Made by a program: the position numbers and the translations under genes. From NCBI GenBank assembly GCA_020055645.1, contig CM034546.1, positions 89,280,001 to 89,344,000 on the forward strand: a DNA stretch of 64,000 nt, given 5' to 3'. This DNA is from Tomocerus qinae (taxonomy: Eukaryota; Arthropoda; Collembola; Entomobryomorpha; Tomoceridae). Positions 11,568 to 23,473 of the stretch are shown here, one piece after another (the stretch's first letter is position 1; each line of letters starts with the position of its first letter). Under the pieces are notes generated by a model. The model ran no database searches and was not told the origin of the DNA. It was given only the letters and a program-made list of their open reading frames with translations.

Positions 11568-13140
11568 TTCCTATTTACAATTTACTAAATTAATATTGTT
11601 AAAATTAAATTCAACGTGCTTCTCCTTTCCAAATACACAGCAGCAAATCGCATTCGATTTTCTAATTTCCAACCAGTCAGCTGGTCTCCCTTTTTAAACA
11701 CATCATTTAGGTTCCATCCACAGAAAAGTCCGGCCCTACTACTGTGCGTGTCGCACGTATTCCGTATCAGAGGTGGGCTTTATCGTACCTGCATATCTTA
11801 TCTACCATACTCAATTCGTAAGTAAGGAACCATTTATTGTTCTCAGAATTTGACGGTTTAATTAATGTTTACAATAATGTACCCCAACGCATACCTTCAT
11901 GTGCTTAGTATAATACAAGAGGTATGCGTTGGGGGTACATTATCGAAAACATTAATTACGAAAAGTCAAAAAATAAGTTTAAAACTATAGCCATGATCTA
12001 TGAACTATCCCATAAATACTTCAAGTATCCAAAGCTTGAATAATATGCGGCTTATTGTTAATTATGTAACGACAATTTTTTGGTAGTCAATAAGTGCAAT
12101 GGAAGGCTTAAAGTTTTAATTACTAACAATCAGAAATGGAGCTGTTAGTTTTGAACAAGGACGTATAGAGGGATGGGCTTTACGGGCTGAAGCGCCCCCC
12201 CCCCCCGAAATCCAAGAAAAGGGAAATTTTTCTGAACTGCGTACTTGGGAATATAATGCAAAATTAAACACACCATACCATCCCGTACTTAGTTTGAAAG
12301 TGACTACCCTTCCCATCCCAACAATTACATAAAAGTAAGGAATGAGGACGGAAATGGGTCATATTTGGATGACTAAAGTAGGGATGGCGCCCACCTCTGT
12401 TCCGTAGGCCATCCATTTGGCTAATTCCTTTTCGTACAGCCGTGCCGATTAGTGGCGGAGGCTGACTTAACTCCACTACTTCCCCATCGGCGGAGAGCTG
12501 GCTAGCGCACAGCTTCAGCATGGATTTGGCGTACTTACATACAACTCAGAATCATGCACTGTACAAGTACAATGTATTACATATTACACCACCTCACCAC
12601 ACAACAGAAAATCATAAAAAATATACCCTAAACCTGGCCTGCTGCTTGGGAATTAGAAAGGAGAGTTGGGTTTGGGTATTAATGTTTTCAAGGCTGTATT
12701 GAGGGGGGGCAAATGCCCCCCCCCCGAAATCCAAGAAAAGGGAAAATTTTTCCTCAAAATGCCAAAAAATTTCTCGCTTCGCGCCATTTTATGTGATTTT
12801 TAGGTTGTTTTTGACTCATTTTAGACGAAATAAGCTAAAACTTTTTCGCGCGATAGTGCCTACTACATATAAGTTTATGACGTCATTGCCCCCCCCGAAA
12901 TCGACTTCTAAATACAGTACTGAATGTTTTCGATAATGTACCCCAAAGCAATTTACCCGAAGTCCACTATTAGCAAAGTGCCTGTGTCGGGTAACTTTAG
13001 AAGGCACCCGACATAGGCACATTGTGTGTGGTGGACTGCTTTGGGGCAATGTATGGAAAACATTAATGAGTAACAATAAACCATGTACAAATGGATGTAA
13101 AAAAGTAGCGGCAAAAGAGTACAACAGTGTCTATTTTTAG
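11568..13140. other. Region 5' of MetAP1, repeat-rich, no supported gene
   Basis: The MetAP1 promoter should lie just right of 11567. The rest holds a foldback at about 11868-11960 (AATGTACCCCAACGCATACC inverted), a hAT-type MITE copy (12156-12243), a related G-rich fragment (about 12700-12910) and a second foldback (about 12925-13070) whose outer stem resembles the 11.9-kb one (AATGTACCCCAA.GC). A minus-strand ORF at 12264-12521 looks somewhat gene-like but has no recognisable domain. Confidence 0.5.
12156..12243. mobile_element. hAT-type MITE copy, inverted and short
   Basis: Starts CAAGGACGTATAG, passes through the family's GGGATGGGCTTTACGGGCTG block and a C11 run, and ends CTGCGTACTTG, the inverse of the CAAG.ACG terminus. 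The flanking 8-mers do not match, so the target duplication is lost or an end is rearranged. Confidence 0.7.
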
Positions 13141-13700
13141 TTTAATAATGTTCCTTAAATCATTTTGATATCGAACGAGGTATTAAACGATTTTTTAGGA
13201 CGAGTATAACGGAAGTTACGTCAATTTTTATGATTTTACCCCCTTCCCCTGATAGGGGATAACTGTAACCTACTTAATAGTGTTCCTTAAGTCATTCTGA
13301 TATCGAACGAGGTATTAAACGATTTTTTAGGACGAATATAACAAAAGTTACGTCAATTTTTATGATTTTACCCCCTTCCCCTGTTAGGGGATGACTGTAA
13401 CCTCCTTAATGGTGTTCCTTAAATCATTCTGATATCGAACGAGGTATTAAACGATTTTTTAGGACGAGTATAACAAAAGTTACGTCAATTTTTATGATTT
13501 TACCCCCTTCCCCTATCAGGGGATGACTGTAACCTACTTAATGGTGTTTCTTAAATCATTCTGATATCGAACGAGGTATTAAACGATTTTTTAGGACGAG
13601 TATAACGGAAGTTACGTCAATTTTTATGATTTTACCCCCTTCCCCTGTTAGGGAATGACTTTAACCTACTTAATAGTGTGCCTTAAATCATTCCGATTTT
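13140..13700. repeat. 132-bp tandem satellite, four units plus a partial
   Basis: Equivalent bases fall at 13154, 13286, 13418, 13550 and 13682, an exact 132-bp period. Each unit has CTGATATCGAACGAGG, then TTACGTCAATTTTTATGATT, then CCCCCTTCCCCT followed by its inverse AGGGG, which makes a small hairpin. The array runs into a (GACA)n-bearing interspersed repeat. Confidence 0.9.
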
Positions 13701-13739
13701 GCCCATTCACGAACTTGATCTGTCTTTTGACCCCTAGAA

Positions 13740-13860
13740 TGCGTAAAAAAGTTTCAACGGATTATATCATTCCGTTCGAAAGTTATCGTGCTTACGGACA
13801 GACGGACAGACAGACAGACAGACAGATTGGTCATTCCTATAAAGCAGCTGCCGCTACTTA
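13740..13860. repeat. Interspersed repeat end with GACA microsatellite
   Basis: GTTATCGTGCTTACGGACAG followed by (GACA)n and a short tail. The same arrangement recurs near 26765, 37055 and, inverted, 38960; the (GACA)n is shared near 63789. It is non-coding. Confidence 0.75.
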
Positions 13861-13881
13861 ATAACAAACTTGCAAATAATA

Positions 13882-16119
13882 TTGTTCCATTACGCTAACA
13901 TGTCCGTACAGAAAGGATAGGAGATTTATACTTGCTATCCTTCTAATGCTAACAATGTTTCCATAGGGTTAGATTTGTCGCCAAGTCAGTCTGTGTTAAA
14001 ATTGATTTAAACCTGTGAAAGCTATGTCACAACGTCCTGCCCCGTACGAAAGTCATTTTGGATATGATCTCTAAGCTGTTTCCATAGGGCTGTAAAATAA
14101 CAGATCAAATTGGTCAATCTCCATTTAAGTTTACAAATTTGATCTGTTTTTTATTATGGTTTCACGCAAAGATTGATCGTATCTAATAGCACATAGCATA
14201 GAAAGGATACAGCAAAAAATTTGCACAGGAGGTATCTGTAACCAATACATTTCTATGGTAATTGCCATTTTTCGTCGTTTAACATGTGAAGGTTCTGTCC
14301 GCCCGAACTGGCTCGTGTAAAAGGGATTTGGATATCATCACTAGGCTGTTTTCTGCTGTGTGAAAAACAAGGAAATTTCTAATCCTCTTTCTTGACACGT
14401 TTTCGGCAATTTTGCAGATTTAATAGTTATGCAATGAGTAATGATAATTAAGACTATGAATAGAACAAAACTTGACTAACCGCCGCAGGAGTAATTTCTC
14501 ATTCTTATTATAGTTTACTGCACTACACAATGCACACCCAACACAATTGCTGAAAGTGGAAGATTTCTACAGATTCTCATGAATTCCAAGACCATGCAAA
14601 TATAATATTATTGTGATAATATTATACTATGTACTAGTATGATGATTGGCTACATTTTTATTACTAGTAGGCAAAATTGATGCGAAGGAGGGAATTTTAG
14701 TCCAAGAAATTCAACTATAATATAACTTTCCTGCATTTAATACTTACCACGGTCGACTTCTATTATGCAGTAGTATTAAGAATAAGTAGCATTTAAAACA
14801 AAATTACATTTTGCAATAATAATAATAAGTAATTTAATAGTACTAAGCAAAACCAAATAAAAAGCATGGTGCAAACTTTATCATTATATTTAAAAAATTT
14901 TGAAAACATTTGAAACCATTATTTAGATTTGTCAAAAATGAAAACCAGATTTGTCAAGATTTTTTGGATTGTTTGTAATGTTACTTCATGCTCCTCTTCA
15001 TCCAAAAATATAAAAAAGGCTATTTCTGAGAATGTTTGTCATGCCTTTTAGCAAAATCTTGATATGGTTTTTCATAATTATCAGGATTAAGCCAGTTGTT
15101 CCATGATGTAGTACTAGCTGAAAACCTGCGTGGTCTTAAAATACGCCGGGGACATGGCTGGAGATTTTGTGATGTTGATGCTACAGGATCAATGTTATTT
15201 ATAGTATTGCCTACTTCTTGGGTAGGAGCAACGTCGACTTCTCTTGTTTCATCATCCTCATGTTGGGAGTGTCCTGAACAGTTAGAGTCGGAGTCTGAAT
15301 CTTGAACCTGTATTGTTCAAAATTTTAAAATAATAATACATGCATAAATTGAGTTTCAAATGTCCTCAATTCTATAACTTACTTGAATTACAAATGGTTT
15401 TAAATTTTTCAAATCCAAGAAGCCATCCTGTTTCATGTATTCTTCTTCGTTGCTAAAATAATAGTTTATTTATTTATTCTTTAGCAGATAAAAATAATTT
15501 TTTAATCAAGGACTACCAAATATGTTGAATTAGGAGCCTGAAATGACAGAAAATTGTATAATTGTAAATCCTGCGGCGGTTAATCAAGTTTTGTTCTATT
15601 CATAGTCTTAATTATCATTACTCATTGCATAATTATTAAATCTGCAAAATTGCCGAAAACGTGTCAAGAAAGAGGATTAGAAATTTCCTTGTTTTTCACA
15701 CAGCAGAAAACAGCCTAGTGATGATATCCAAATCCCTTTTACACGAGCCAGTTCGGGCGGACAGAACCTTCACATGTTAAACGACGAAAAATGGCAATTA
15801 CCATAGAAATGTATTGGTTACAGATACCTCCTGTGCAAATTTTTTGCTGTATCCTTTCTATGTAATGTGTCTTTTAGATGGGGATCACCTTTAGATAAAA
15901 GGACAATACAACCCTATGGAAACAGCTTAGAGATCATATCCAAAATGACTTTCGTACGGGGCAGGACGTTGTGACATAGCTTTCACAGGTTTAAATCAAT
16001 TTTAACACAGACTGACTTGGCGACAAATCTAACCCTATGGAAACTTTGTTAGCATTATAAGGATAGCAAGTATAAATCTTCTATCCTTTCTGTACGGACA
16101 TGTTAGCGTAATGGAACAA
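13882..16119. mobile_element. Long-inverted-repeat DNA element (2.24 kb) with TA duplication
   Basis: The outer arms 13882-14089 and 15912-16119 are inverted copies (TTGTTCCATTACGCTAACAT at the tip), and both ends abut a TA dinucleotide (13880-13881, 16120-16121). A second inverted pair, about 14150-14500 and 15560-15905, lies inside the first, so about 550 bp of each side is palindromic. The core (14500-15560) carries two minus-strand exons. The left side has about 60 bp with no counterpart between its arms. TA duplication suggests a Tc1/mariner-like mover, but no such transposase is seen; the superfamily is open. Confidence 0.85.
15020..15452 (-). pseudogene. Two-exon coding fragment inside the long-inverted-repeat element
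   Basis: Minus-strand exons 15383-15452 and 15020-15307 (TAG) are open in one continuous frame with GT-AG borders and give about 118 residues. They comprise an acidic, Asp/Ser-rich stretch (DSDSDSNCSG), a Ser/Thr/Gln linker, a basic block (PRRILRPRRF) and a C-terminal WNNWLNPDNY motif. The first exon needs two bases from an upstream exon that I could not find. It may be the tail of the element's own lost transposase or a captured host gene; I do not recognise the family. Confidence 0.55.
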
Positions 16120-16805
16120 TACCACATAATACTATCTGCATAATATTACACTCTTGCTCATTCATGTTCACTAAAAATCGAAGGTTATGGAAAACCATTT
16201 TGGCCCCCGTGGGGTATATCTTATTAATTTATGAGAAAATCTTTCGATTTTTAGCTCCAAAACATCTATTCGTCAAAAATATACTGTTACCCCTAAAACG
16301 ATCAACATGGTCCAGGTCCAGATAGTCCAGAATCGAATCTCTGGACTGCAGATCTGGGACACTGATTTTTGAAAACCTATGTAGCTTGAAAAACTATTGG
16401 GTGGACAGCCAGCACTTATCCCTAGACATTTTTCTTCCTACTTTCATGCCATGGTCAATATAGCATGGAATCTATAGATGCCAACCCACGTGTGCGGTAC
16501 AATTACGAAACCTTTAAGCCTACTCATGTATATGCATGTTAGTATTTAATGTTTTTTGGGAATTTTTTTAAATTATTTTATATCTTACAGCTGGTGCACC
16601 ACATAACCTCATATATACATCATTAGAAAAAGCATTAAATTCTTGAGGCATAGCAAAATCCCCGAGGCTGTGTGGTAGATAGTTTCACTATGTCAGGCAT
16701 TTAAAAATCTCTCGCATACGCCTGTAGGCATCTTAAAATGGCTAGGGTTATTTCTGTTTGCATAGATATTTTTAGGACATTTGGCATATTCTAAGGATTT
16801 CTAGA

Positions 16806-17742
16806 AATAAAATTAAAAATTAAAAACTTAAAAAACTCATAGAGAGACGGGAGGAAAACCAGAAAACAAGGAAAAATAAAGTTTATGGATAATCAGAATA
16901 TGGCGTGAATTAAAAAAAAAACATGTATGCCCCAGTCTCCTGGTTGAAATGTTTTTGAATCATTTTTAGCATTGTGAAATGTGAAAATGCGAGTGGAAGA
17001 AATTGGTGTTGTAATTTGGTCGCTATCAAGATCAAGATATCTTAAATCTCAATGGTCCCACTTCCACTAGATATAGGAGGTAGAGACAAATGTAAGTCTC
17101 GAACTGTAAATAGGAGGTACTCATGAAAATGTGCTATTTCTCTGCAATCAATTAATTGATTGTAGAAGTCTAAAATTTTTGATTATCTCCATCTGGTATC
17201 TGTCAAAGCCAACCTGCGAGATTCCCAGGCACTTTGGATTTTTTGTGTTGCTTTAGGTGTTATGGGGTTTCCGTAATCATCCCCATAGGGAAATTGCCAC
17301 TATGTGGCGTCACACATAGCTAAGCAACAAAAAAATCAGACTGCCTGGAATTCCAAACCTATTTTATTTCTACTAACCTTGGGACAAACCACTATTGTCA
17401 TTTCGATTGTTTTCAGCAGACTCTAAATTTTCCGAAAGATATTCATTTTCTTTCTTATCCTGTCAGGTATTTTCATATTTTTTAATTCATTTTAGAAGAA
17501 CATTTTTGAAGGATTTTCAATATTATAATTTACAGCATTTGCTTATTAATTGTACTTTATTTATTAATTTACGTGAAAAGACGATTTTGAATTCATAATT
17601 TCAACCGGGAGACTGGGGCATATATGTTTTTTTAATTCACGCCATATTCTGATTATTCATAAACTTTATTTTTCCTTGTTTTCTAGTTTTCCTCGCGTCT
17701 CTATGAGTTTTTTAAGTTTTTACTTTTTAATTTATTTTATAG
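16806..17742. mobile_element. Non-autonomous element with about 145-bp inverted termini
   Basis: Left arm 16806-16952 and right arm 17597-17742 are inverted copies (share CTCATAGAGAGACG / CGTCTCTATGAG and CCAGTCTCCTGG / CCGGGAGACTGGGG blocks). The 640-bp interior holds no convincing coding sequence. The superfamily is not determined. Confidence 0.75.
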
Positions 17743-18146
17743 TTTTAATTGTTTATATGTAATGTAGTGCTATTGAACGTTAGGTATATGGCGTTATAAG
17801 TGATGAGAATATTTAAGGATGTTGTACACAAAACAATATTTTTTCATTCATGGAATATTTCCCCATTTCTAAAAAAAATTCTGTCCCTGGAGTTTTTTTC
17901 AAGTTTTAAGAATAATTTCCATCCCTAGAATATTTTACAATTTCGGAAATCCTTTTTCTGTCTCTGCAACCTTACCAGTGCACTGTATATCATTTGTTCG
18001 CAAAAGTATTAATGATATACTCTATCGAATGATATCAGTATTTGGCTTTATGGGGGGGGCTTTGCCCCCAACCCCCGCCAGGGGAATGAAAGGTGAGTGT
18101 TGTGGTTGTAGTTGGTGGTACCCAAGGAGTGTCAACAGTTTTAACA

Positions 18147-18266
18147 GGAGGGTTCAGCTAGGCACTTTGCGTGAATATCTATATAAGGGACAAATCCTAC
18201 CAGTTGTCATTGGACGTTTTTCGTCCCTTACAGATATTCACGCAAAGTGCCTAACTGAACCCTCCT
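18147..18266. repeat. Foldback with 35-bp arms
   Basis: Left arm about 18147-18180, right arm 18232-18266, sharing GGCACTTTGCGTGAATATCT in opposite orientation with about 50 bp of loop. A G-rich run (about 18050-18070) lies just upstream. Confidence 0.8.
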
Positions 18267-18314
18267 TATGAAAAAACAGCCAAAGAGCAACCAAGGGATA
18301 CCTAAACCAGTTAA

Positions 18315-19401
18315 CCTTTTCGCTACCACAGAAACTTTAACAAATGCACTACCAGTTCCCAACTAATAAGAGTAAATAGGGATTTCAGTGTCCAGGTAAC
18401 TCATAAGCGTTCATGCTTGACATTCTAATGATTACAGAAATGAGCTACTCATTTATGCCAAGTTTAGAACATTGAAAATTCTCCCCAGCCCGTGTTTTTT
18501 GATTACCTAATATTCCATGATTTAAAAAAATTTAACTTTACATGATTAAAACTAGTTAATTTATCATGTTAAGTTGCGTGAACTATTTAATGCAATTGAC
18601 TTTACACCGCAAATAATTTTAAATTCGTCTAATTATTATTATGACCCTATTTTAATTGAAGAATATTTAATAATGAAAACGCAGTGAAAGCTTGAACTGA
18701 TTTATAGAAACAATTTGTAATTTCCCCCTATATCATACATAAGGAAACTTTTTTCGGAGAAGGCTAGCGCATTAGCGCATGCCTTACCTCGCGCAAAATG
18801 GCACTGGCACAATATCATTATAATAATTACTAGAAAATCCCCAGTAATGCAACGACTCCCAGTAAACTGGTATTGAATTTAAAAATTAGTTATCTGATGT
18901 GCATTGGAAATCTTTCCTACTATAAGATGACAATAACTGTATTAACTAAGTGTGGGGTTATACATTTTGAGTTGTTATACTATTTTGAAATCTTTCCATC
19001 ATATGAAAATATTATAAACTTTAGAAATAGCAGAGTAGACTCGAGAATTTCGTTAGCCGCAGGTACGTATCCAGGAATTTATTCAAGGGAACGCGACGTA
19101 TTTTTTGACATTAATTATTTTTGTCACTGCATATGCGCTGCAAAATTTTGAAATTACATGACAAGCATGTAACGTGTCAGTTGGGCCAAAATTTAAATTA
19201 CATTATTGACATGTAATCGGTCAGGGAATGAAAGTTACATCACTGTCATGTAATCGGGCATGGTGGTTATTCTACAAATTACATTATTGTCATGTAATCG
19301 GTCAGTGAGTGAATTGTTATGATTACATGACAATAATGTAATGGGCCAATGAAAATCATTGCTATGATTACATTACAGTGATGTAATTGGTAGCGAAAAG
19401 G
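18315..19401. mobile_element. piggyBac-like non-autonomous element with TTAA duplication
   Basis: Perfect 13-bp termini CCTTTTCGCTACC (18315-18327) and its inverse (19389-19401) are directly flanked by TTAA on both sides (18311-18314 and 19402-19405). TTAA targets and C-rich tips are diagnostic of the piggyBac superfamily. The 1,087-bp body has no transposase. Its right 250 bp holds a periodic palindrome array (separate entry); the left end has none. Confidence 0.88.
19153..19387. repeat. Six evenly spaced 20-21-bp palindromes (ATTACAT..ATGTAAT)
   Basis: Palindromes begin at 19153, 19197, 19234, 19278, 19322 and 19367, so spacing is 44, 37, 44, 44 and 45 bp. Each is close to ATTACAT, 7 central bases, ATGTAAT; the centres differ and the arms are conserved. 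They sit in the right subterminal part of the piggyBac-like element. The spacing is about four helical turns, so sites would face the same side of the DNA. Confidence 0.88.
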
Positions 19402-19938
19402 TTAAAGCTCCTTGGTGGTACCAGCAGTAATTCAATCCTTTGGATCAAGGATAGTATAGGGGAAGGTTCGGACACTAGCTGTTATTTTTGTCGCCAAGGG
19501 TCACCCGGTGTCACCTCCGAGGAGAGTAGTACGTAATTTCCATGTAAACCCCCTAAGTATGATTTCCGGTGACGTCACTCGAAGTCTATCAATCCCATGT
19601 AAATGGGGTTATCGCACTGGGCTCCATCGCGATGAAAGATGAAAGCGTCAGGCAGAAAAAGTGATTGTATAGCACAGGCAGTTAGCTGCGGCAGCATATT
19701 TTTGTGCTGCAGCTTTTTTTCTTTTACTGCCGCTGTTTTTTGCAGAAACGCGTAAAAACGCGTGAGTGATTCTACTGCGACTGTTTCTGCTGAAGCGGCA
19801 AAAAGTTTTTACGCGCCGACAAAAAACAAGAAGCTTGTCCCGACGAAGCTGAAACTGCTTGTATGTCGCTTTTTTATGATTATCAACATATCAACTACAT
19901 ATCGTCCGTTCTTTTTTGAATTTTCCAGGAGGATCAGA

Positions 19939-21191
19939 ATGGTGAGAATTGTGTCGACACAAATTATTAACTGTTTTATTAACAACTATAATTTCTAAAT
20001 GACCAGAATATACATCTTTTTCTTTTGTATATCGCTAGACACACGAAATTGAGGACAACGACAGTCAGTTTCAAAGCCAGGTCGTCCAGGATTTTGGAAA
20101 CGAAGAGGAAGGAGACAATTCAGTTTTCGAATTAATCCGAAAGGTTGAGAGTCGTCCTTTTATTTACGACTGTCGTGATCCGAGACATAGTAAACGGGAT
20201 GTGATCAGTGACGCCTGGAATGATGTCGCTACTGGACTCAAGTTTGCAAAAAAGGAAGTGAATGGTAAGCGTAAAATATATTATTACAATATACGTAATA
20301 TACTTAATTATAAAATACTATTTGTATCCAATACTAAAATATTGTGTCGACACAGGAGACTATTGCAGAAAGAAGTGGAAGACGTTACGAGATTACTATT
20401 ATAGAGTAAAGAAGATTCTAAAGGGTAAAAGTGGAGACGGAGCTAACAAAAAAGCCATGGCCCTACTATAGCGCCATGGACAGGGTGTTGTCCTCCTGTA
20501 ATGAGGAAAATGAAAAGTGAGAGGAAGTAATATTTGCGAAATTATTATAATGATGGATTTAACCCTATGTATTTAAATTTTTGTTCCAGCACTCAATCAA
20601 ACTTTCCGGGAGACGACTCCATTGTTGACGACAATCAATCCTCAGTTCCCGAGAATTCATCTGATGGAAATTCCGGAAATGGGGTTGTCGATGGAGCAAG
20701 TTACCATGTACGAATATCACCCAATTGCATATATATTATACAAACAATAATTATGGCTACAATAGCAGATAATTTAATCATAATATTTAAATGTCGTTTA
20801 CAGGAAGACGGAGCAAGAATAGAGTCGACTCCTAAATCAACTAGGAAAGTAAGCAAACTAATCAGCAATTAACATTTATAAATTCATTGAAACTAGCATT
20901 TGTTTTACTAATATCTGTTTATTGGATGATTAGGTTGTAAAAAGAAAAGCTGATGCCAACGAAGCAGTACTAAATGAAAAGATACTGAAGGTGCTTGAAG
21001 AACCAGAAGAGGTAAAAGACCAGTTTTACCATTTCGGTATGACAATTTGTAACAGCTTGAGAAACGTACCCTTACAAACTGCTTCGTATGCAATGGTGAG
21101 AATTTCATCCTTGTTATACGAAATAATGTACCCAATGGGTACTTGGGAAAAACAACCTCTCTCCAATGAGTCGACTCAAAATAATCCATAA
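19939..21191 (+). pseudogene. MADF-BESS (Myb/SANT-like) DNA-binding protein of a Harbinger-type locus, one-base frameshift
   Basis: PIF/Harbinger elements usually encode a Myb/MADF-like protein that binds DNA and helps import the transposase. Model: ATG at 19939-19941 on the last bases of exon 1, then 20039-20264, 20356-20516, 20590-20707, 20804-20848, 20934-21191 (TAA). The MADF domain spans exons 2-3 (FELIRKVESRPFIYD; CRKKWKTLRDYYYR; then PWPYYSAM in the +1 frame). The C-terminal exon has a BESS-like helix pair. After a run of six A's near 20447-20453 the frame breaks; dropping one A restores the typical MADF ending and the phase of all later exons. So it is either a freshly broken gene or a homopolymer sequencing error. 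Convergent with the transposase. Confidence 0.8.
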
Positions 21192-21367
21192 TTCCTTAAA
21201 GCTGTACTAGATGTATGAAAATATGGTGTAAAGAATTACAATCTAATAAATAGTATAAAGGAATATACATAAATTTACGTCTTTGTTGCAATTTGTGTTA
21301 TTTACAATTTATTTTACACTCAGTATAGATTAAATGATTTCTGTACACAAATGCTTTCATCGCTATA

Positions 21368-22899
21368 CTAAGCATTTATTTTAGACAGTTGCCAATCCAC
21401 TGCACCCACATCCATAAAATAATTCATCAAATCCTCCCTCATTTTCTTGGAAGCCCTTTCCTGCGCTGCAACCGATATAGGCCTAGCATCAATAAGTCCA
21501 GAAGGAGGGTGTTCATTTCTCCATTCACCATTTGCTTCCATGGAGTCGTCTCCGTACCCAACAGGATTGTAAAACCGTTCAGCAGGTCCATGCTTCATTT
21601 CTTCCTTCTTCAGGAAATTGTGTAACGCAACACAAGCTATAAGATAAAGTAAGATTACATTCCCTTCCAAAATTCGAGAGTCGACTCAAATTGTATAGCT
21701 TACCTAAGACAATGTTTTCAACTTGCTTTGGCTCTGCGGCGATCGGTCTCCGAAAGATTCGCCAACGTGATGCTAGAATGCCAAAAGCATTTTCAATGCA
21801 TCGTCTTGCTCTGGAAAGACGATAATTAAATACTCGCTTCGGAGTATTTAACCCCCTCCCAGGGTAAGGACGCATCAACCTTGTAGATAAAGGAAACGCT
21901 TCATCACCGATAAAACAACATGGCATAGACGTTGTGGTTAAAGGAAGATATCGGGGTCCGCAAGTATTTAAAGTTCCTGCAGCTAATCTCTGTCCTAGGG
22001 TCGACCCTGAGAAAATTCCTCCGTCACTTTGTTTGCCGTAACCTCCTACGTCTATTGATGTAAAGTTGTAGTCCGCATCACACGTGGCAAGCAGAACAAT
22101 ACTAAAAGTTCCTTTGTAGTTAAAATACAGTGATCCGGAATTGGGGGGAGCTTCCATTACTACATGTTTACCATCGATAGACCCAAGACAATTAGGGAAG
22201 TTCCACTTATCGTAGAATCCATCCACGATTTTCCCCCATTCCTCTGTCGAAGGGAACTAAAATAAACATTCAAAATTATTATAAGGTCGACCTTATTTTT
22301 TATTTGATTATTACTTTCACGTAGAGATCCTTTAGCTTTTTCCAAATGACTGGAAGGCCTTCGTGAACAATTTCCCAAACGGTTGTGTAGCCCAAGCTAA
22401 AGCTGGTTGAAATAGACCTGAAGCTGTCACCGGTTGCCAGATACCTACAAATAATAGAAATTCGTATACAATAATTTTAAAATGAACAAATGAACTTAGA
22501 AATGAATTACCTCAAAATAACGTAAAGCCTAATTCGAACCGGTACAGCTTTTCTCCAGTTAGAATCTTTCTTCATTAGGGACGACCCTACTAGAGACAGC
22601 AGCTTCATAAATGTGTTTGGTGACATCCGGGTATAAGCTGCAAAGCGGTCCGGGTACTTTTTAAGCATTTCGTCCAGCTTGATGTGTTCGCCATCAACAC
22701 TTCGATTTTGGAAAATTGGATGGACCCAGTATTTGCGCTTTATGTTTTTCGTAGTTGAGCGTTTCAGCAAAAGCAACTTTAAAATTTTTCTCTTTTTATC
22801 ACTAACCTGTAACTACGTAATAATTATTATTAGGTCGACCTACTCTGTAATGTCAATTATGTTTCAAAAATACTTGTTCAACAAAAAATACATTACCAT
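21368..22899 (-). CDS. PIF/Harbinger-type DDE transposase (DDE_Tnp_4 / HARBI1-like)
   Basis: Cut-and-paste transposase of the IS5/PIF-Harbinger group, also the ancestor of HARBI1. Exons: ATG 22897-22899, 22511-22776, 22315-22444, 21704-22256, 21368-21636 (TAG); all phases fit, 406 residues. The N-terminal part holds an HTH-like region (YTRMSPNTFMKLLSLV; SISTSFSLGYTTVWEIV). The catalytic triad is visible: D161 (GSIDGKHV), D251 (IGDEAFPL) and E288 (RCIENAFGIL), with 36 residues between the last two, typical for the family. The frame is intact, so activity is possible. The first coding exon is the least certain: the only coding content assigned to it is ATG. Introns are 58-120 bp; three of four carry a GTCGAC palindrome. 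Confidence 0.9.
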
Positions 22900-23473
22900 A
22901 TTGAACCAGTTATCTTGTGATTATTAACTTCAATCCCGGTCAAAAGGTTGCAGAGACTCTATTTGCTTTTCTTTTCATCTGGTATAGGCAAAAAGTAAAA
23001 TGATTTTTGCTATAAATTTGTGGCGGATAGTATAAAATATTTCATCTAGGTTTTATCTGATGATACTATTAATGATAATATTATGTATATGATAAACAAG
23101 GCAAATATCAGATCCATGTCCATTTATAGGCTTGTAGTTTATTTTGCATAGAAATTATACTTCATATACATTTACTAATGATAAATATATTAAACACAAA
23201 TTAATCAATTTTATCGGATATCAGTAAACGCTTCCTCGGGCGAGCTAAAGAGGGTCGACCCTATTGAAATCGAGAAAATGCATCCGTAAGGCACCTTGTG
23301 ATTGCTTCGCCTACAAATCAAAAAAGCAATATTTGTTAAATGAATTATTAATTAATTTGACCATAATATATTATATGCATATAGTAATGTCTCACATATG
23401 CACTTCCAGTCTGCTTGGCAATTGGCTTGTTTGTCAGGATGATAGTGCAACAAAGATTTCAATAAATATTTTT

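Noticed and set aside
12264-12521. Minus-strand ORF (85 codons), somewhat coding-like composition
   Set aside because: No recognisable domain, no plausible partner exons, and it overlaps repeat-rich sequence. It could be a lone exon, but I cannot support it.
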